Shown one piece after another: positions 59,555 to 64,000 of a DNA stretch of 64,000 bases (the first letter of the stretch is position 1; every line of letters starts with the position of its first letter). Below the pieces are notes generated by a model. That model was not told the DNA's origin and ran no database searches. It worked only from the letters and a program-made list of their open reading frames with translations. Location: positions 3,720,001-3,784,000 of the forward strand of contig OY762251.1 of NCBI GenBank assembly GCA_963665395.2. Direction: 5' to 3'. Origin of the DNA: Bin87 sp963665395. Lineage in GTDB: Bacteria > Chloroflexota > Dehalococcoidia > Lucifugimonadales > UBA3495. Position numbers and translations under genes: made by a program.

Positions 59555-60379
59555 TTACAGCGTTACCCTGGCGCCGTACTTGTCGATCAAACCCATAAAG
59601 AGCTGGTGGCGCAAAGGATTGCTGGCTGCGTTTTCCGACCGGCGCAGGTAGATGCGATACACCGTCTCAAGGTTGTCGTCCCGCAACCAGATGGCGTAGC
59701 TGGGCATACCGTTGCCCAGGGTTCGATACAGGAACTCCAACTGGCGAACCCGGCTGAGTTGCAAGGCAACGCGCCCGTCGCCGTCCGTAGTCAGCGCTGC
59801 GATGTCTCCGTGGTCGTCCGGCCGGCCGTTGCCGTCCACAAACTCCAGGTCAGCCAGGGTGGCCGGGATGGAGACGGTCGCCGCCGGGTTATGCACCATT
59901 ACCACGGCTTCGTTGAGGCCGACGCCGGAACCGATGCCACGGCTACAGTCCAGCAGTATCCGCCGGAGCCATGCTATGTCGGGCGCCGGCGCGTCAGCGC
60001 GCAGTTCCGCCAGCGGCGTTGCGCTTTCCGGCAGGTTATCCGTTACCACCTGACCGAGGTCGCGGGGAATGCCGACGAACTGCACCCGGCCGCGACGCGT
60101 GACGGTTGCTGGTCCGGAGATAGACCCGTACAAGGCTTTCTCGCCGGACCACCGCCGCGCCACGTCAAACCGGGGGCCGTAGGTACAACCGAGGATGCAG
60201 CCGGCGGTGGTGACCTGCACTCTCCCGTCGTCCCGTTCGGCGATGGCGTCCCGCAACTCACGCAACACGTCCGCGGCGTTGCGGCCTTGGTGGTACCAGT
60301 GCCCGCAGCCGTAAGCATCGGCGCATACGACGATGTTGACGTCGGGACGGTCGCTGACACGTTGATCGCGGATAGCCAT
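59555..60379 (-). CDS. Thioredoxin-like 2Fe-2S ferredoxin domain protein with unknown C-terminal part
   Basis: 274 residues. The first 75 have four cysteines at C19, C25, C61 and C65, the spacing of thioredoxin-like 2Fe-2S ferredoxins (NuoE-like). The remaining 200 residues are not recognised; they are rich in short strands (VQFVGIPRDLGQVV and LYRTLGNGMPSYAIWLRDD). Between aconitase and the ferredoxin gene, so an electron-transfer role is plausible. Confidence 0.7.
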   Translation of the reverse strand: MAIRDQRVSDRPDVNIVVCADAYGCGHWYHQGRNAADVLRELRDAIAERDDGRVQVTTAGCILGCTYGPRFDVARRWSGEKALYGSISGPATVTRRGRVQFVGIPRDLGQVVTDNLPESATPLAELRADAPAPDIAWLRRILLDCSRGIGSGVGLNEAVVMVHNPAATVSIPATLADLEFVDGNGRPDDHGDIAALTTDGDGRVALQLSRVRQLEFLYRTLGNGMPSYAIWLRDDNLETVYRIYLRRSENAASNPLRHQLFMGLIDKYGARVTL

Positions 60380-60465
60380 AGGACAACTCCGAGACGGTTA
60401 AACCTGCGCCCGGCTGCCAGGGGCCGGGCGCGCGGGTGCGGTGGGCGCGCCTGGCGGCGCGACGG

Positions 60466-60708
60466 CTACTTCTCGAAGTAGTCGTAGTTGATCTTGATGT
60501 ATTCCTCGTACATCGCCGGGACAGCCTCCTCGGCGAAGATGGCCGTTACGGGGCAGACGGGCTCGCAGGCGGCGCAATCAATGCACTCATCGGGGCTGAT
60601 GAAGTACATATCGTCCTCATCGGTGGTGTAGATGCAGTCCACCGGACAAACGTCCACGCATGCGGCGTCCTTGACGCCCACGCATGGCTCGGTGATGATG
60701 TAGGTCAT
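60466..60708 (-). CDS. fdxA: Seven-iron type ferredoxin
   Basis: 80 residues with CVGVKDAACVDVCPVDC binding the 3Fe-4S and part of the 4Fe-4S cluster and CIDCAACEPVCP the second group. The spacing and the length are of the FdxA type. Its role may be electron supply to the neighbouring iron-sulfur proteins. Confidence 0.93.
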   Translation of the reverse strand: MTYIITEPCVGVKDAACVDVCPVDCIYTTDEDDMYFISPDECIDCAACEPVCPVTAIFAEEAVPAMYEEYIKINYDYFEK

Positions 60709-60851
60709 AGCGGCTTTCCCTCGGTTTTGGTGTGGTGGGTGGCACGTGGCGGATGTGCCGTTTGCGGATGGTAAAATTATAGCACGGCGGATAACCCATG
60801 CAAACGGCGGCCAATCGCCAGGGGCATTTTCCTATTTCGACGCAGTACTGC

Positions 60852-61286
60852 TTACACTCGCGTGAACCGCTTCTTGGTGGACAGCGTCACGAAGGTCTGG
60901 GTCTTCTGCACGCCGTCGATAACACCGATGCGGGTGCGCAGGAAATCACCCAGGCTTTCCGCGGATTCCAAGGCAGTCCAAACGAATACGTCGTAGGGAC
61001 CAGTGGCCACGACGACGTAGTGAGCTTCATCCAGGTCGGCAATACGCTCGGCGACCGCGTCCGATTTCCCCGGGCCCGTTTCCAAACCGATTAACGCGGT
61101 AGTGCCGTAGCCCATTTTCTCCAGGTTGGGAACGGCCACCACGTGAACGATGTCGTCCTTAATGAGCCGGCGCAGCCGTCGGCGCACCGTTCCCTCGCTT
61201 ACTCCCACTGCCCGGGCTATTTTGGCGTTCGAGGCGCGTCCATCAGACTGTAGAATGCCGATTATCTTCAGGTCAAGTTCGTCCAT
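60852..61286 (-). CDS. Lrp/AsnC family transcriptional regulator
   Basis: 144 residues: winged helix-turn-helix (LDLKIIGILQSDGRASNAKIARAVGVSEGTVRRRL, key NAKIARAVGVSEGTV) at 4-50 and an RAM/AsnC ligand-binding domain from about 65 (ALIGLETGPGKSDAVAERIAD, VVVATGPYDVFV). Effector probably an amino acid. The upstream region has a strong promoter and repeated ATTCG boxes, consistent with self-regulation. Confidence 0.92.
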   Translation of the reverse strand: MDELDLKIIGILQSDGRASNAKIARAVGVSEGTVRRRLRRLIKDDIVHVVAVPNLEKMGYGTTALIGLETGPGKSDAVAERIADLDEAHYVVVATGPYDVFVWTALESAESLGDFLRTRIGVIDGVQKTQTFVTLSTKKRFTRV

Positions 61287-61338
61287 TGATCCGTTGACTC
61301 CATGTGGGTCTGCCGGTATGGCCTACTGCACAGCAGCG

Positions 61339-61348
61339 CGAATATTCG
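61339..61348. promoter_or_regulatory. Palindromic operator candidate CGAATATTCG
   Basis: A perfect 10 bp palindrome at the predicted start site of the Lrp-type gene, with further ATTCG half-sites on the + strand at 61361-61365 and 61411-61415. A natural site for autoregulation (inference). Confidence 0.45.
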
Positions 61349-61355
61349 GGGAACG

Positions 61356-61384
61356 ATGATATTCGTTAAGGCGTCGGTTGTCAA
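61356..61384 (-). promoter_or_regulatory. Promoter of the Lrp-type regulator
   Basis: Minus-strand perfect TTGACA (61379-61384), 17 bp spacer, TATCAT (61356-61361). About 63 nt leader. The strongest -35 in the window. Confidence 0.75.
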
Positions 61385-61509
61385 CTATCAAACAGGCTTG
61401 AATAAACATTATTCGCTTCTTTTGCGACGAATTCTTTTCCAATTCGGCAGTGCCGGCGCATCATATACGTAATCAAGGCCAGCGTTCACACCCGCCGAAC
61501 GCGCCCCGT

Positions 61510-62466
61510 TCAAGCCATGCTCAGCACTCCGACCCCACCGACGATCATCGCGATTGACACCCCTTTTGCCGTCAGCGCCTGCGGAGTGAGCGATTCGTCC
61601 AGCAGTTGCCACCGCATCCGGGACAGGAGAGTGGATGCGATGAAGACGAACAACGGGCGGGTCGCCAACACTGCGGCCACCAGGGAAGCCGGACCCAGGC
61701 TGTACGCATAAACGCCCAACAGAATGGATACCGCTGGCATCACGGCTTCACCGAAAACGAGCAGTGTCAGTACCCTGGGTTGACGCAACGCAGCCAACAA
61801 ACGAGGACCACCGGTGCTCCCGACCACAGCAAAAACCACACCTACGGCGGCTTGCTGAATTGCGAATACGGTGAGAACGGGCAATCCGGCGTTGAGCGCC
61901 GCTTTGGCCGCGACAAAGCTGCCGGCGGCGCACATTGCGCTTACGAACAGCAGCGCCGGGCCGTATCCCGTGGCACGGTCGCGCAAGCCAAGCGCCGCCG
62001 TACTGGGCACGCTCACCCCGGCGCCAATGCGTCCGTAGGGTTGCTCCTGGAACAGGCGCACGGAAATCAGGACAGCCCCGGCCACTACCAGGCCGATGCC
62101 GCCCCACTGCGGCAACGTTATTCGTTCATCCAGGAACAGCAGCGCCAGCAGCGCGACGTAAATGGGGTTGGTCTGCGAGATCGCCACGGCCCGCGACGCC
62201 TCCATCAGTCGCAGGCCACGGAACAGCAACACCACCGAACCGCCCATCAGCAGCCCGGCGCCCACCGGGGCCACGGCGACCTGCCATGCCGTCCCCCCGG
62301 GTATGCCCACCACCGCCAGAAGCGCGCAGCCGTAAAGAATGCCCGTTGCGCCGCACCACAGGCACAGCGGCGGGACGCCGTTCAGATGAAAAGACAGCAG
62401 GCGTTTGTCGCAGACGCTGACAAAGCAGAAGGCCAGAGCGCTGCCCAGGGCAAATACGGGCCACAT
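61510..62466 (-). CDS. EamA/DMT family exporter
   Basis: 318 residues, about ten membrane helices in two repeats of the drug/metabolite transporter type. SQTNPIYVALLALLFLDERI (key NPIYVALLALLFLDE) and LVAAVLATRPLFVFIAS mark the two EamA halves. Substrate unknown. 220 nt after it upstream is the Lrp-type promoter region, so the regulator may control this exporter only if read divergently; it is not: both are on the - strand. Confidence 0.87.
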   Translation of the reverse strand: MWPVFALGSALAFCFVSVCDKRLLSFHLNGVPPLCLWCGATGILYGCALLAVVGIPGGTAWQVAVAPVGAGLLMGGSVVLLFRGLRLMEASRAVAISQTNPIYVALLALLFLDERITLPQWGGIGLVVAGAVLISVRLFQEQPYGRIGAGVSVPSTAALGLRDRATGYGPALLFVSAMCAAGSFVAAKAALNAGLPVLTVFAIQQAAVGVVFAVVGSTGGPRLLAALRQPRVLTLLVFGEAVMPAVSILLGVYAYSLGPASLVAAVLATRPLFVFIASTLLSRMRWQLLDESLTPQALTAKGVSIAMIVGGVGVLSMA

Positions 62467-62478
62467 CTATATTCGCAA

Positions 62479-62856
62479 TCACACCCGGCAGTGGCCGTTG
62501 CAACGGCCCAGCCAGTTGCTGATACGCATCCGATTGCGGGCGAAGCCGCGGTAAAAGAGGTCAAATGCCGGCCGCGCCGGCCACCAGGCCGTCCATCCAA
62601 TCAGCCAGCCCAAGCCGGCGAGCCGATAGCCCTCGCGCAGGCTGTCCATTCCGACCGTGATGCTGCCGTCGGGCCGGATGCCGTACAGGGCGGCCCGCAC
62701 TTGCTCATCGTCCAGCCCCAAGGCAGCAACGTCGAAATCCTCGGCGTTTATATCCACCGGCTCGATGGCGTCGGGGCGGCGACGATAGAGGTTCATAACC
62801 TCCCGACTGCACATCGGGCAGGCGCCGTCATACAGCATCCGGTAGCGGTCGCTCAT
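62479..62856 (-). CDS. DCC family thiol-disulfide oxidoreductase-like protein (DUF393)
   Basis: 125 residues. The N-terminal YDGACPMCSREVMNLYRRR carries the C-x-x-C of the DCC family; a conserved aromatic region near 85-105 (LGWLIGWTAWWPARPAFDLFYR, key ARPAFDLFYR) follows. Function unknown, perhaps redox. The ATG at 62856 is 7 nt after the upstream gene's stop. Confidence 0.88.
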   Translation of the reverse strand: MSDRYRMLYDGACPMCSREVMNLYRRRPDAIEPVDINAEDFDVAALGLDDEQVRAALYGIRPDGSITVGMDSLREGYRLAGLGWLIGWTAWWPARPAFDLFYRGFARNRMRISNWLGRCNGHCRV

Positions 62857-62863
62857 CGCCAGG

Positions 62864-63790
62864 TTAGTCGTCCGCCGGGGTGAGCACGGCGGCGGCGGCG
62901 GCCATTTGGGCGGCTTGGGCAGCGGCCAGGCCGGCCACGTCGGTGCCCACGTCCTGTACGCCGTATTTCTTTTCCAGTTCGTAGATGGCGTCCAGGCCCA
63001 GCACCGAGGCCACGTCCCAACGGGTGCCGTAGCGGTCCGGGTTGACCATGCCGTCGGCAATGAGCTCTTCGTAGGCGGCGCGCACCTGCTTGTAAATCAG
63101 CCAGATGGTGCTGCCGCAGATCATGATCTTGTATCCCAGATCGTTCATCGTCTGGGTCGTTGCCAGGTCGCCGTTGTACATCCGGGGCACATCCGCCAGG
63201 TCTATGGCGTAACGCTGGATGTCGTCCTGGGATTTGATCCCATCAACGAACACCAGATCCGCGCCGGCATCAACGTAGGCTCGGCAGCGCCGCACGGTAT
63301 CTTCCCAGCCGGTGACGGCGTAGGCGTCGCACCGGGCGATGATCACGAAATCGGAATCGGTCCGAGCGTCCAGGGCCGCATGGATCTTTTGTACGTGCTC
63401 CTCCACAGGAACCACCTGCTTCCCGGCGAAGAAACCGCATTTCTTGGGGAATACCTGGTCCTCCAGGTGAATGGCTGCGACGCCGGCCGACTCATATTCG
63501 CGCACGGTCCGGCGCACGTTGAGTGGGTTGCCGTAGCCGGTGTCCGCGTCGCAGATTACCGGTATGTCCACCGCGTCGGCGATGTACTTGGCGTTGGCGA
63601 CCATCTCGGTCATGGTGAGCAGTCCAACGTCGGGAAAGCCGCGCTCGGCGGCGGTGCCGGCGCCGGTCATATAAACGGCCTGGTGTCCCACGTCTTCAGC
63701 GATGCGGGCATGCAGGGCGTTGAGGACGAATGGAGCAACAACCATCTGGTCGGAAGCGAGCATTTGGCGCAGCTTGGTAGTGGCTTTCAT
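62864..63790 (-). CDS. Isocitrate lyase/PEP mutase family protein
   Basis: 308-residue TIM-barrel enzyme acting on 2-methylisocitrate- or oxaloacetate-like C-C or P-C bonds. ICDADTGYGNP binds magnesium, and the KKCGFFAGK loop replaces the KRCGH loop of isocitrate lyase, so lyase or hydrolase on a small dicarboxylate is more likely than phosphonate mutase. Exact substrate unknown. It is the first of a three-gene - strand run with the DCC and EamA genes. Confidence 0.88.
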   Translation of the reverse strand: MKATTKLRQMLASDQMVVAPFVLNALHARIAEDVGHQAVYMTGAGTAAERGFPDVGLLTMTEMVANAKYIADAVDIPVICDADTGYGNPLNVRRTVREYESAGVAAIHLEDQVFPKKCGFFAGKQVVPVEEHVQKIHAALDARTDSDFVIIARCDAYAVTGWEDTVRRCRAYVDAGADLVFVDGIKSQDDIQRYAIDLADVPRMYNGDLATTQTMNDLGYKIMICGSTIWLIYKQVRAAYEELIADGMVNPDRYGTRWDVASVLGLDAIYELEKKYGVQDVGTDVAGLAAAQAAQMAAAAAVLTPADD

Positions 63791-63815
63791 AACGGCAGTA
63801 CCTCCAATTGAGTTT

Positions 63816-63845
63816 TACATGGATGGACAGGATGAAAGGGATTAG
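63816..63845. repeat. Dispersed element arm (TTTACATGGATGGACAGGAT type)
   Basis: Single arm resembling the two arms at 21422-21499 and the piece at 51576-51595, between the PEP mutase-like gene start and the GxxExxY gene. Confidence 0.65.
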
Positions 63846-63853
63846 GTTGGATT

Positions 63854-64000
63854 TCAGGATTTGCGAGCAGGATAATCACTCCTCCGGGTAAAGCGTCGGT
63901 ATTGGAGTTTTGGATTGCCAAAATTGATGAGCAACCCAACCGGGATGCCGGTGGCATTGAGATAGTTGATTATTTGCGCTTCGTTCTGCGGCGTCAGAGA
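63854..64000 (-). CDS. GxxExxY family protein, C-terminal end only
   Basis: 48 residues before the stop at 63854-63856: the frame continues to the window edge. LTPQNEAQIINYLNAT followed by GIPVGLLINFGNPKLQYRR is the characteristic end of GxxExxY proteins, a small family with a PD-(D/E)XK-like fold and unknown role. The N-terminus lies beyond the window. Confidence 0.82.
   Translation of the reverse strand, partial: SLTPQNEAQIINYLNATGIPVGLLINFGNPKLQYRRFTRRSDYPARKS

Overview
This window is GC-rich bacterial chromosome with tightly packed genes and many short ATGA, GTGA or TTGA overlaps. Gene content points to a Chloroflexota-type bacterium, perhaps a Dehalococcoidia or SAR202-like lineage. The clues are a leucine-dehydrogenase-type amino acid dehydrogenase, several Uma2 (DUF820) paralogs, a HemQ-like chlorite dismutase family protein, an MshA-like glycosyltransferase, a full hopanoid operon and many short dispersed palindromes. 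The assignment is an inference from content only; no marker was compared with a database.

Layout. 1-4 kb: end of a DUF3179 gene, amino acid dehydrogenase, cyclophilin, MFS transporter. 4-13.2 kb: one long + strand run starting at a near-consensus promoter: rpsF, ssb, rpsR, a membrane-anchored parvulin-like protein, hom, thrC, folE, an acetyltransferase-like protein, a glycosyltransferase and a DUF502 protein, followed by a PIG-L deacetylase. 14-18 kb: a - strand group of a lone DNA methyltransferase, two Uma2 genes, thioredoxin reductase and an MBL-fold hydrolase. 18-22.5 kb: SMP-30-like protein, a RelE/HigB-type toxin with an unusual partner, cupin, CoA-binding protein, ComB-like phosphatase, NHL-repeat protein. 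22.6-30.1 kb: a 1447-residue polypeptide joining an N6-adenine-type methyltransferase to an AAA/DUF4143-type ATPase, then hemQ, three tandem Uma2 genes and a small unknown gene. 30-34.1 kb: nadA, miaB, two serine tRNAs and a repeat-rich gap.

34.1-48.2 kb is a - strand run whose core makes hopanoids. It holds a prenyl diphosphate synthase, hpnH, hpnG, hpnA, squalene-hopene cyclase, yjbQ, hpnC, hpnD and hpnE, then a class II aldolase, an SDR protein, a nucleoside hydrolase and a phosphodiesterase. HpnC, HpnD and HpnE make squalene from farnesyl diphosphate, the cyclase makes hopene, HpnH adds an adenosyl group and HpnG removes adenine. A divergent promoter pair separates this run from a tartrate/isopropylmalate-type dehydrogenase.

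49.4-51.7 kb is a repeat sink: a second copy of a roughly 465 bp dispersed repeat, invaded by a palindrome cluster and by an ISAs1-type insertion sequence with a frameshifted transposase. 51.7-64 kb: two tautomerase-like genes, nadB, a VOC protein, a GNAT/aminotransferase fusion, aconitase, a 2Fe-2S protein, ferredoxin, an Lrp-type regulator with a strong promoter, an EamA exporter, a DCC-family protein, a PEP mutase/isocitrate lyase family enzyme and the end of a GxxExxY gene.

The items most worth following up are the methyltransferase-ATPase fusion, which has a ribosome binding site and GTG codon exactly at the domain junction; the repeated placing of Uma2 arrays next to methyltransferase genes; and the nested palindromic repeats, for which the two long-repeat copies give natural filled and empty sites.
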